From the NCBI GenBank assembly GCA_016703765.1, contig JADJBL010000046.1, positions 1-15,642 of the forward strand: a DNA stretch of 15,642 nt, in the 5' to 3' direction. Shown piece by piece: positions 7,152 to 15,642 of the stretch. The position numbers and the translations under genes were made by a program. The DNA comes from Saprospirales bacterium (GTDB lineage Bacteria; Bacteroidota; Bacteroidia; Chitinophagales; Saprospiraceae). The notes under the pieces are model-generated. The model had not been told where the DNA came from. It ran no database searches and saw only the letters and a list, made by a program, of their open reading frames with translations. Within the stretch, counting starts at the first letter, position 1. Each line of letters begins with the position of its first letter.

Positions 7152-7203
7152 ATTCGTGCCAATTTGGCAGTTTGGTAAGCGATTTAAGGTCTTGGTATAA
7201 ATC

Positions 7204-7231
7204 TTGACCATGCAAATATATCGTATCTTTG
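7204..7231 (+). promoter_or_regulatory. Promoter of secA
   Basis: TTG at 7204-7206 and TATCTTTG at 7224-7231 (exact TAnnTTTG) are 17 bases apart, slightly shorter than usual. Transcription would start near 7238 and leave a leader of about 150 bases that contains the palindromic 8-bp array. Confidence 0.6.
7213..7220 (-). promoter_or_regulatory. -7 box of the lipoprotein/T9SS operon
   Basis: The minus strand reads TATATTTG, an exact TAnnTTTG match 62 bases upstream of the chosen lipoprotein start. A well-spaced -33 TTG is not evident (the nearest is 27 bases away). It lies inside the spacer of the secA promoter, so the two cannot easily be occupied at once. Confidence 0.5.
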
Positions 7232-7251
7232 CATCCCCTTTGGGGGTCAAG

Positions 7252-7346
7252 AGTTGAATAGTTGAAAAGTTGAAAAGTTTAAAGTTTACTTTTTGGCGAA
7301 GCCAAAAAGGCCTCACTTAAACTATTCAACTATTCAACTTTTAAAC
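7252..7346. repeat. Palindromic array of 8-bp units with an inner perfect hairpin in the secA leader
   Basis: The left arm (7252-7288) is built of GTTGAATA, GTTGAAAA, GTTGAAAA and GTTTAAAG. The right arm (7316-7346) carries the complementary AACTATTC, AACTATTC and AACTTTTA. In the middle CTTTTTGGC (7289-7297) pairs perfectly with GCCAAAAAG (7301-7309) around GAA. The design resembles the 9-bp palindrome at 6381-6456 but with a different unit, suggesting a genome-wide class of AT-rich palindromic microsatellites. Its function is unknown. Confidence 0.8.
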
Positions 7347-7389
7347 TACACCTAACCGGGGGTCTGCGTACAACATAATATAAAGAGGC

Positions 7390-10300
7390 ATGTTAAACTT
7401 TCTTTCCAGAAGCGTAAAAAAATCTTCGGCACAAAAAACCGAGCGCGATATCAATACCTACCTTCCCATTGTTGAACAGATTCATGTGGAATTCGACAAA
7501 CTGGGAGGCTTGAGCAACGACGCCCTCCGCGAAAAAACCCACGAATTCCGGGCGCGGATCGTGGAGTACCTCGCACAGATCGACCTGGACATCGAACAGG
7601 TCAAAAATGATGCGGTCGAGCAGGAGGACCTCGCCCAAAAAGAGGAGTTGTTCAAGGAGTTGGATGAATTGAAACTGGAGCGCGACAAGCAATTGGAGCT
7701 GGCGCTGAAAGACCTTCTTCCCGAAGCATTCGCCGTGGTTAAAGAAACCGCCCGTCGATTTACCGAGCACGAAACCCTCGAAACGAAGGCCACCCAATTT
7801 GACCGCGACCTGGCAGCCAGGCAGGGAAAAACCTATATCCAGATCGAAGGCGACAAGGCCATCTGGAAAAACAGCTGGGTTGCAGCCGGAGGGGAAGTCA
7901 CCTGGAATATGGTGCATTACGACGTGCAGCTGATCGGGGGCATGGTATTGCACGACGGAAAGATCGCGGAGATGGCCACCGGGGAAGGAAAAACCCTCGT
8001 CGCGACCCTACCCGCCTACCTCAACGGCCTGGCTCAGCAAGGCGTCCATGTGATTACGGTCAACGATTACCTCGCCCGGCGCGATAGCGAGTGGGTAGGG
8101 CCGATCATGGAGTTCCTGTTTCTCACCATCGATTGCATTGACAAATACCGGCCGCATTCCGACGAGCGGAAGCGGGCCTACGACTGCGATATTACATACG
8201 GGACCAACAACGAATTCGGTTTCGACTACCTGCGCGACAACATGGTGCGCTCCCTGGACGAACGCGTGCAGCGCAAGCACCACTACGGCATGGTCGATGA
8301 GGTCGACTCCGTATTGATCGACGATGCCCGTACCCCGCTGATTATTTCCGGCCCGGTTACCACCGGCACCGAAGACCAGGAATATCTGGAACTCAAACCC
8401 CTGGTCGAAAGACTGTTGGCGGCCCAGCGGCAATTGTCGACCAAATTTTTGACGGAGGCCAGAAAATTGATCGCGGAAAACAATACCGGCTATCAGGATG
8501 GAGAAGGCGGACTTGCCCTCTTGCGCGCATACCGCTCCTTGCCTAAAAACCGGCCCCTTATCAAGTTTTTGAGCGAGGAAGGCGTGAAGGTGATCCTCCA
8601 GAAAGCGGAGAACCACTATATGCAGGAGCAGTCCAAGCACATGCACATCGCCGACGAGCCCCTCTACTTCGTCATTGACGAAAAGAACAGAAACGTAGAA
8701 CTTACGGAAGCCGGCGCCGAATACCTTGCCAAGGGGAATGAAGATGCCCAGTTTTTTATCCTCCCCGACATCACCTCCGAGATGGTAGAGATCGATGGCA
8801 ACACGGAACAGACCAAACAGGAAAAGGAACTGGCCAAGATGAAGCTATCGCAGGATTTTTCTGTGAAATCCAAGCGCCTGCACGCCATCAACCAGTTGCT
8901 GAAAGCTTATACGCTCTTTGAACGCGATGAAGAATACGTCGTGATCGAAGGCCAGGTCAAGATCGTCGATGAGCAGACCGGCCGTATGATGGAAGGGCGC
9001 CGCTATTCCGACGGGCTCCACCAGGCGCTCGAAGCCAAGGAGAACGTCAAGGTGGGCGAGATCACCCAGACCTATGCGACGGTCACTCTGCAGAACTACT
9101 TCCGGATGTTCCACAAACTGTGCGGCATGACCGGTACCGCAGAAACGGAAGCCAGCGAATTTTGGCAGATCTATAAACTGGACGTTGTCGTCATCCCCAC
9201 CAACCGCAAGGTAGTGCGGGACGACAAGGAAGACCTCGTTTTCAAAACCGCCAAGGAGAAATTCAACGGGGTCATAGAAGAGATCGAGAACCTGAGCAAA
9301 GCCGGAAGGCCGGTGCTCGTGGGTACCACTTCGGTCGATATTTCGGAAAAATTGAGCCGTATGCTCAAGCTCCGCGGCATCGACCACAACGTACTAAACG
9401 CCAAACAGCACCAGCGCGAGGCGGAGATCGTGGCCGAAGCCGGTAAATCCGGCAAGGTGACCATCGCCACCAACATGGCCGGTCGCGGTACCGACATCCA
9501 AGATCAACGACGAGGTCAAAGAAGGCGGGCGGTCTGGCCATTATCGGCACGGAGCGCCACGAATCCCGGCGGGTGGACCGCCAGTTGCGCGGCCGTTCCG
9601 GACGCCAGGGCGACCCGGGTACTTCCCAGTTTTACGTATCGCTGGAAGACAACCTCATGCGCCTCTTCCAATCCGAGCGCATCGCCGGTTTGATGGACCG
9701 CATGGGCCGGGCAAGGAAGGCGAGGTGATCCAGCATTCGATGGTGACCAAGTCCATCGAACGCGCCCAGAAGAAAGTCGAGGAAAACAACTTCGGAATCC
9801 GGAAGCGCCTTTTGGAATACGACGACGTGATGAACATCCAGCGCGAGGCCATCTATAAAAAGCGCGCAAATGCCCTTTCCGGCGAGCGCTTGTCGGTGGA
9901 CCTGAACAATATGTTCCAGGCTATTACCTCCAACCGGTGGCCAACCACCGGGAAGGCGGCAACTACGACACCTTCCGCAGGGACGCCCGCCGAGATCGGG
10001 ATCGACCCGGAGATGGACGCCGCAGATTTTGCCGAGGGCAGGATTGAGGAGTTATCCGACCGCTGCTTCCATCAGTTCCGCGAATTTTACGACCGCAAAT
10101 CCCATTTCACCTCCGACGCCCTCCTGCCCATTGTCGAAAATGTGCATAAAAACGAAGGGCATCGCTACAAGCGCATTGCCATCCCGTTTACCGACGGGCG
10201 CTCCAAGATGCTGCCCATTTCGGCAGATATCGAGCTGGCCATCAAGACCAAAGGCCGTTCCATCATGGCGGATATCGAGAAGGCCGTCACCCTGTCCATT

Positions 10301-10713
10301 ATCGACGAAAATGGAAGGAGCACCTCCGCTCGATGGACGAGTTGAAGGACTCCGTACAAGCCGCCTCCTTCGAGCAGAAAGACCCGCTGGTCGTCTACAA
10401 GATGGAAGCCTACAACCTCTTCGAAAACCTGATCTACGAGATCAACCAGACCGTCACCTCCTACCTGGCGCTGGGCTCCGTGGTCTTCCAGGATGGCAGG
10501 ACCATTCAGGAGGCTCGCGAGCAGCGCTCCGACCTGAGCAAGGTCCGGACTAACCGGACGGAAGATGCCGCCGCCCGTGCCGCCGCCGAATCGGTGAGCC
10601 AGCAGTCGAGACAGCAGACGGTGAAGAGAGTCGAGAAAAAGGTAGGACGAAACGACCCTTGCCCTTGCGGCAGCGGGAAAAAATACAAACGATGCCACGG
10701 CCGTAATGCCTAA
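7390..10713 (+). CDS. secA: Preprotein translocase ATPase SecA, with several indels after 9.49 kb
   Basis: SecA is the cytoplasmic motor that drives preproteins through SecYEG. The first 700 codons are clean: Walker A TGEGKT near residue 197, the DEVD box at 303-306 ([16 protein letters not shown]), the preprotein-binding region after it, and MAGRGTDI of the second motor domain. Two extra bases, near 9499 and 9531, then shift the frame; correcting them restores [17 protein letters not shown] and [18 protein letters not shown] missing base near 9710 restores [20 protein letters not shown] compensating pair near 9940 and 9987 restores REGGNYDTF, and a missing base near 10310 restores [14 protein letters not shown]. 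The C terminus is an intact zinc-binding SEC-C tail ([15 protein letters not shown]). Corrected length is about 1100 residues, normal for this phylum. Because secA is essential, the indels are best read as sequencing error. Confidence 0.95.
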
Positions 10714-10836
10714 GACCGGCAGCCGTGGGTGCAATATTTTGACGAAAATCCTTGACTTGTCAGGATTATTTACCCTATCTTGACGCCTTGTTAACAAACT
10801 ACTTGCAAGCTCCTAACTGTGTTAATAAACACCTTC
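10714..10836 (+). promoter_or_regulatory. secA-deoC spacer with a probable deoC promoter
   Basis: TTG at 10752-10754 is followed after 21 bases by TATCTTGA (from 10776), one base off the TAnnTTTG box, about 55 bases before the deoC ATG. There is no clear terminator hairpin after secA. Confidence 0.35.
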
Positions 10837-11492
10837 ATGCAACTGGCCGAGAAAATAGACCACACCATCCTGAAACCCGATTGCACGCTGAAGGATATTC
10901 AAAGTGTATGTGAGGAAGCTATTAGCCACCGGTTTTACTCCGTGTGCGTTCCCCCCTTCTACGTAAAAGACGCCTTTCAGTTTTTGGAGAAGACCAACGT
11001 CAAGGTCACGACCGTCGTGGGCTTTCCCATGGGATATGCCACCACCCCTGCCAAGGTGGAGGAGATCAAGCGCGCCATCGACGACGGCGCCGAAGAGGTG
11101 GATGCCGTGGTGAATATCTGCGCGGTGAAAAGCGGCAACTGGAATTACGTCCGCAACGATGTCGACAGCATGACCCGGATCGCCCACATGCGCGGAAAGA
11201 CGATCAAGGTGATTCTCGAGACGGGTATGATGACCCAGGAAGAACTGGACCGCCTCTGCAAGGTGTGCATCGAATCGGAAGTCGATTTTGTCAAAACCTC
11301 CACAGGTATCCCGTTGCCGGCGCCAATGTGGATATCGTCTCCTGGCTGAGGGCGCAACTGCCCCCTTCCATCAAGACAGGTAGCCTCGGCGGCTTGAGGT
11401 CCTACCAGGACGCCGTTCTGCCTCATCGAGGCCGACGCTGCCCGGCTTGGAAGCTCCGCCAGCGTCCAGATCGTACAGGGAGGGAACAATAA
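10837..11492 (+). CDS. deoC: Deoxyribose-phosphate aldolase, frameshifted near the 3' end
   Basis: DERA reversibly splits 2-deoxyribose-5-phosphate into glyceraldehyde-3-phosphate and acetaldehyde in deoxynucleoside breakdown. KIDHTILKP near the N terminus, VVGFPMGYATTPAK, and VKTSTG, which contains the Schiff-base lysine, are all visible. A missing base near 11312 breaks the frame; correcting it gives YPVAGANVDIVSWLRAQLPPSIK. The second active-site segment, normally KASGGIR or KPAGGIR, reads TGSLGGLR here because of further local errors near 11380. The stop is taken as TAA at 11490-11492, which gives about 218 residues, as usual for the family. The ATG at 10837 is preferred over the GTG at 10819 because it fits the family N terminus (MQLAEKIDHT). 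Confidence 0.9.
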
Positions 11493-11505
11493 ACGAGTTT
11501 TTACT

Positions 11506-11513
11506 TATCTTTG
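11506..11513 (+). promoter_or_regulatory. -7 box upstream of the SPOR-protein gene
   Basis: TATCTTTG matches TAnnTTTG exactly and lies 13 bases before the ATG at 11527, which would give a very short leader. No good -33 TTG is seen, but the sequence around it is error-prone. Confidence 0.4.
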
Positions 11514-11526
11514 GAAAAAACTGAAA

Positions 11527-11916
11527 ATGAAGCGATTGCTCCTTTCCTCTTTTTTGTGCAGTTCTGTTCCAGGATTTGCCCAGGGCAAGGTGGCTAGAAT
11601 GCCGCTTGCCGCAACCCAGCTGGTGGGATCGCTATGCTGAAATACAAAAACGACGCCCACCGTATCAGGCTGGCGCATTCAGCTGGTAGCTACGACCGAC
11701 AGGCAGGAGATGGAGTCCACTTTATACCGGTTTCAGATCCTCTTATCCTTATATTAAAGTCGATTGGGAGCACGAGCAGCCCCATTACAAGGTAAAGGCC
11801 GGCGCGTTCCAAACAAAACTCGACGCCCACCGGATCCTCTACCCATCAAGCGGGATTACCCCGGGGCCTACCCTGCAATTGATACGTCCATCAGACCGGC
11901 GGAATTTCTGTACTGA
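11527..11916 (+). CDS. Secreted SPOR-domain protein, broken by indels
   Basis: SPOR domains bind denuded septal peptidoglycan glycans. The ATG at 11527 opens a signal peptide (MKRLLLSSFLCSSVPGFAQ). The frame then stops near 11636, but the following sequence reads GWRIQLVATTDRQEMESTL and, after another shift, YPYIKVDWEHEQPHYKVKAG and FQTKLDAHRI, the pattern of a SPOR repeat (YKVKAGAF). It ends at TGA 11914-11916, 2 bases before rodA. About 130 residues after correction. The neighbouring rodA fits a cell-wall role. The class is clear by eye; boundaries inside are not. Confidence 0.7.
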
Positions 11917-11918
11917 CC

Positions 11919-13304
11919 ATGCCAGAAAGATCCAGCAGAAAGATAGATTGGATGACCTTTTCGTTATTCCTCTCCCTGGTCGGGATAGGCTGGCTCATGA
12001 TTTATACGGTGGGGTACGGAGAGCATTATAAAAATGGTCTCAACTATTTTCTGACCCAGACCGATGTAGGCAAACAGACTATCTGGATCGGGACTTGCCT
12101 GATCGCCTTTTCTTCATATTTATCATCGACCGGAAGTTTTGGCAGACCTTTGCCTATCCCGTATTCGTTTTCCCTCGCTTTTGGTGACGGTCCTGATCTT
12201 TGGGAAGGAAAGGTAAAGGGAGCGACCTCCTGGTCTCACCCGGGCGGGTTCTCCCTTTCAACCGCCGAATTGGCCAAGTTTGGCGCCTGTATCCCCCTGG
12301 CGGCATACATAAATACGTATAGCACCAACTCGAAACAACTCGGCAAATCAAATATCGGCAGTAGGCTTGCGTTGCTCCCCCGGCGCTAATCATGCTCCAG
12401 CCGGATGCCGGTTCGTCCCTGGTCTTTCTCTCCTTTTATCTCGCTGTTCCGCGAGGGCTTCCGGCCAATTATTTGTTATTCGGCTTAGCGCCATTGCGCT
12501 GCGCTTGTTGGGGTTCCTATTTAATACCACCGGCCTTGGTGAGCTGCCTCCTGGCTGGGGCATGCTCCGCTCTTCGTGGTGCGGAAAGAAAGCGCCTGCG
12601 GTTAATTGCCTGGGTAGCAATCTCGGGCTTCTCCCGGTACTTCTATTCGGCGAAGTTAAAATGGGCTTTTCTCATTGGCATGGGGCTTTGTGGGGGCTAC
12701 TGCCCGACACATCTGATCAAAAGATGCCCGCCTGGTCATCCTCTTATCCGGCGGCTGGCACCTAGCAGCGCTCTGGTCTATGCATCGGGATTTTTGTACA
12801 ACGACGTCCTGAAACCCCACCAGCAAGACCGGATTAACGTATGGCTGAACCAGGGAAATGCGACCCGCAGGGGTCCCTGTACAATGTGCTGCAATCAAAA
12901 TGGCGATCGGATCGGGCGGATTGAACGGGAAGGGCTTCCGAAGGGCAGTTTGACCAAGGGGAACTTCGTTCCCGAGCAATCGACCGACTTCATTTTCTGC
13001 ACCATCGGCGAAGAGTAAAGGGCTTCATCGGCTCCATGGCGATTATCGTGCTCTTCCTCCTGCTCTTATTGCGGATCATCACCATCGCCGAACGACAGCG
13101 CTCCGGGTTTTCCCGAACCTACGCATACGGCGTGGCCGGCATCCTCTTTTTTCACGTTTTTATCAATATCGGCATGACTACAGGCCTCATGCCCATCATC
13201 GGGATTCCGCCGTCCTTCATCAGCAAAGGAGGGTCTTCCTCTTCGGTTTTACCATCCTGATCAGCCTGTTGCTAAAACTGGACCAGCACCGATACCAGTT
13301 ATAG
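11919..13304 (+). CDS. rodA: Rod-shape SEDS peptidoglycan glycosyltransferase RodA, many indels
   Basis: RodA is a multi-spanning membrane enzyme that polymerises lipid II during elongation with a class B PBP. The N terminus (IDWMTFSLFLSLVGIGWLMI) is the first membrane helix. After frame changes near 12108, 12175 and 12210, KGATSW and AELAKFGACI mark the family. Further downstream LMLQPDAGSSLVFLSF, VLKPHQQDRINVWLN, the YNVLQSKMAIGSGGLNGKG segment (about 12880-12940), PEQSTDFIF and IGEE follow, and near the end GIPPSFISKGGSS and the final stop at 13302-13304. Corrected length is roughly 460 residues. The loop after NVWLN, where the catalytic aspartate belongs, is too damaged to judge. Multiple plus and minus indels in a conserved gene point to sequence error. 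Confidence 0.88.
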
Positions 13305-13321
13305 AGGCTGAAAAAAAAGCG

Positions 13322-13329
13322 TACTTTTG
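13322..13329 (+). promoter_or_regulatory. -7 box upstream of tgt
   Basis: TACTTTTG matches TAnnTTTG exactly, 17 bases before the probable TTG start of tgt. The transcript would have a leader of about 10 bases. Confidence 0.4.
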
Positions 13330-13346
13330 CGCCAAATCCGGCAACC

Positions 13347-14468
13347 TTGACCTTCAACCTTCTTCATTCCGATACCCGTCCCAAAGCCCGCGCGGGCCTT
13401 CTGAAAACAGACCATGGTCTCATCGAGACCCCGATCTTTATGCCCGTTGGCACGGTAGGGTCGGTGAAGGCCGTGCATCAGCACGAACTGGAAGGAGATA
13501 TCGGAGCGCAGATCATTCTGGGAAATACCTACCATCTCTACCTGAGGCCGGGGCTGGAAGTACTGGAGAAGGCGGGCGGCCTGCACCGATTTATTGGATG
13601 GAACCGCCCGATGCTTACCGACAGCGGCGGCTACCAGGTGTATTCCTAGCCACAGGAGAAAGATCTCGGAAGAAGGGGTTACGTTTCACACCGTATATCG
13701 ACGGTTCTCACCCCTTTTCATCCCCTGAAAAGGCTATCGACATCCAACGCTCCATTGGAGGGGATATCATGATGGCTCTCGACGCAGCGCCCGCCTTATC
13801 CTCCTCCGATTGCAAATACGCTGAGACGTCGATGGAGCTGACCCACCGCTGGCTTAGATGCGCTGCTGCGAGCATTTCGACAAATCGGGAGAGGCTTTTG
13901 CGGGGATAGGCCAAGCCTTTGTTTCCATCGTGCAAGGGGAGCACCTACCCTGACCTGCGGAGAGAAGTCGGTCGAGTTTGTTGCCTGGCGGCCGGAGGGA
14001 ACGCGATCGGAGGCCTGCCGGCCGGAGAGCCCGTCGAAGACATGTATGCCATGACTGAAGCCTGGTCTGCGAAATACTGCCTGGGACAAACCTCATTACT
14101 TAATGGGAGTGGGCACCCCGGCAAACCTGTTGAGTGTATCGCCCTGGGGCGTAGATATGTTCGACTGCGTGATGCCGACCCGAAATGCCCGGCACGGGCT
14201 GCACGGCAAAGGGAACTCGGTTATGAAGAACGCCAGCGGGAAGGGAAGACCTGAGCCCCATCGACCTGGGTGAGCGAGGCCGTTCCGACGAGCAGAAACC
14301 ATACGGAAGGCCTACCTGCGGCATTTGTTTCATAGCAAGGAGATGCTGGGTTTGCAGATCGCCCCCTGCACAATCCGAGCTTGCATGGCTGGTAAAAGAG
14401 GCGAGGAAAAGAATACTGGATGGCAGTTTTCGGCTGGAAGGCAGCTGCCGAAACTGAAAAGAGAATAG
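13347..14468 (+). CDS. tgt: tRNA-guanine transglycosylase (queuosine synthesis), many indels
   Basis: Tgt exchanges guanine 34 of Asp, Asn, His and Tyr tRNAs for preQ1. The start is read as TTG at 13347 (MTFNLLHSD); an ATG misread as TTG is equally possible. [16 protein letters not shown] and [17 protein letters not shown] are typical, and LTDSGGYQV carries a conserved active-site aspartate. After frame changes the order continues with [37 protein letters not shown] and, near the end, [20 protein letters not shown] and [19 protein letters not shown]. The stop TAG at 14466-14468 gives about 373 residues, the usual length. The zinc-binding CxCxxC region (around 14255-14285) is garbled, consistent with local errors. 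Confidence 0.9.
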
Positions 14469-14508
14469 ATGCCGAAAGACAGTTGGTATGCAGGTCAAGA
14501 TCTTTTAG

Positions 14509-14540
14509 ACAACTTGCCGCCAGCGGCGGCAAAAAGTTGT
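14509..14540. terminator. Hairpin after tgt, possible terminator
   Basis: ACAACTT-GCCGCC pairs with GGCGGC-AA-AAGTTGT (2-base bulge) around the loop AGC, 40 bases after the tgt stop. The stem is strong, but no T-tract follows on either strand, so termination is uncertain. Confidence 0.35.
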
Positions 14541-14565
14541 TTACCGCTAATTTTTGTCAAAGACT

Positions 14566-15642
14566 TTGCTTACAAAAGACTATACGGAATAGACCGGTTA
14601 TCGTTCTTACCTCTTGGCGCACATTCCTGCCGTGGCCTGCTGATGTCGATGATCCTCAACGTGACTGACCATAAAGCGAGAAGGTGGAGGAGCTTATCGA
14701 CGAGCCGGTAAACACCCAACAGATCATTTTCGACTACTACCTGAATCTTATCCTGTGATCAACGGAGTCTGTGGGTCATGGTTTTCGCTGCTTCGCCTGT
14801 ATCTTTTCACTTCCAGGCTGGACAATAACCTGAGATCATTTCTGATCTCTCAACGCAGGAGTGAGCTTCAACTGACTACGCGGCCCTACCTGATCACTGA
14901 AGGGAGTCATTGCGCTGCTCCGACTTACAGGAACTATCACCAGATCGCTACCTCGAGGCACAAGACCAGAAGCTGATTTCCCTGAGCACGCCCTTTATGT
15001 TGCAAGAAAGCGACCGTAAGGAAAACCCCGGGACATCCATATGTTTATCGGGCCGGAGGAAAGAGCCTTTGTGAAGTATTACTGAAGAAGGACACCACCT
15101 GGTCGACTTCCGGTCGAGCGGTCATGCTGGAAGCGCAATCAAATGAGAAATACCTGCTCAAGGTTGGAAGGTCTGGGTCTAATGGAAGAAGGGTTTGACC
15201 ATTGGACCCTTCAGCGGCTACGAGTATCCGCACTCTCGACGGGATGAAGGAAACCTGGGTGGAGGGGAGGAAAACGATAGATACCACGCTCAACCTGCAC
15301 CCATCCGATTTTCGCGTGCGGTATACCAACTGGGAAGAAACGCACCACTTGCGAAAGTTGCTGGATTTTATCAAGAAAGAGAAAGCAAGCGGGGGCTTAT
15401 CAACACAAGGATCTACCAGATCGAGCTATACCGGCGAAGCGCCGATCCTGTTTCCATCATTATCCTGACCCTGATCGGCATGGCTGTCGCCGCCCGAAAG
15501 GTGCGCGGTGGCATGGGCCTGCATTTGGGGCTTGGGGATCGTGCTGAGGGCCGTGAACCTCATCTTCCCTCTCCTGGCTTTCCATCACTTTTGCGTCAAG
15601 CGAAAGCATGCCCGTCTTGTTGGGGTTTGGCTTCCCAATATC
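14566..15642 (+). CDS. LptF/LptG (YjgP/YjgQ) family LPS export permease, many indels, 3' end outside window
   Basis: LptF and LptG are the membrane halves of the LptB2FG transporter that extracts LPS from the inner membrane. The start is approximate; KRLYGIDR (from 14574) is the typical N terminus, followed by LLMSMILNVTDH, KVEELIDEPVNTQQIIFDYY (14682-14745), SEIIS-type and RPYLIT segments, then HMFIGPEERAFVKYY (about 15040-15080) and INTRIYQIELYRRSADPVS with IIILTLIGMAVAARKVRGG (15403-15510). The last codons read VGVWLPNI, the hallmark end of this family, so only a few residues lie beyond the window. Nearly every 60-100 bases the frame changes. I cannot tell LptF from LptG by eye, so no symbol is given. 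Confidence 0.85.

Noticed and set aside
7152..7316. N-terminal extension of the lipoprotein to 316 residues
   Set aside because: The extension runs over the promoter boxes and the palindromic array, and would bury the lipoprotein signal 55 residues inside.
7238..7389. SecM-like leader peptide or riboswitch controlling secA
   Set aside because: No leader open frame with an arrest-like sequence and no recognisable riboswitch core is seen; the leader is mainly the repeat palindrome.
7393..9550. Long open frames antisense to secA
   Set aside because: They mirror the GC-skewed codons of a clearly coding gene, have no start signals or recognisable domains, and overlap conserved SecA motifs.
9495..9725. 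Programmed frameshifting in secA
   Set aside because: There are several indels of both signs and no slippery heptamer with a downstream structure; neighbouring genes show the same damage.
13299..14532. Minus-strand open frames across tgt
   Set aside because: They are shadows of the damaged tgt gene, whose conserved motifs are all on the plus strand.

Overview
The window most likely comes from a member of the phylum Bacteroidota, perhaps of the Saprospiria type. The support is a protein with a gliding-motility-associated C-terminal (T9SS type B sorting) domain, several promoters of the Bacteroidota form TTG-N17..21-TAnnTTTG, starts without Shine-Dalgarno sequences, and the cluster secA / deoC / SPOR protein / rodA / tgt / LptF-LptG-type permease. 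The finer taxonomic placement is inference.

Layout. (1) 1-2702, minus strand: most of a type I restriction R subunit (hsdR), interrupted by two single-base frameshifts and running off the left edge. (2) 2921-4547: a compact unit downstream of a tRNA-Cys gene. The intact tRNA-Cys (4477-4547, minus) has the last 24 bases of its 3' end repeated exactly at 2921-2944. Between the two copies lie only two genes: a HipA-type kinase (HipT-like) followed by a separate HipA N-terminal-subdomain protein (HipS-like). A rho-independent terminator sits just beyond each copy. This looks like a tRNA-targeted island of about 1.56 kb that carries a split HipA toxin-antitoxin pair and no integrase, and it is the most interesting part of the window. 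(3) 4619-7151, minus strand: a two-gene operon of an unrecognised lipoprotein and a large secreted fibronectin-like protein with a T9SS sorting tail, joined by a palindromic 9-bp repeat array that is read as protein. (4) 7152-7389: a divergent promoter region with a second palindromic array (8-bp units). (5) 7390-15642, plus strand: housekeeping genes secA, deoC, a SPOR-domain protein, rodA, tgt and an LptF/LptG family permease cut by the right edge.

Sequence quality matters here. From about 9.5 kb to the right end, almost every gene needs several small indels of either sign to be read through, with one clean stretch between about 10.3 and 11.3 kb. The genes hit include secA, which is essential, so this is best read as uncorrected sequencing or assembly error and not gene decay. 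The stretch 2.7-9.5 kb reads cleanly, so the island and operon described there are reliable as sequence. The two hsdR frameshifts could be either error or real decay.

How the parts relate: the left part (restriction subunit, toxin-antitoxin-like pair, tRNA duplication) is accessory or defence DNA piled up downstream of tRNA-Cys. The right part is core envelope and secretion machinery: Sec export, elongation peptidoglycan synthesis, LPS transport, and a T9SS cargo that would use Sec to reach the periplasm.
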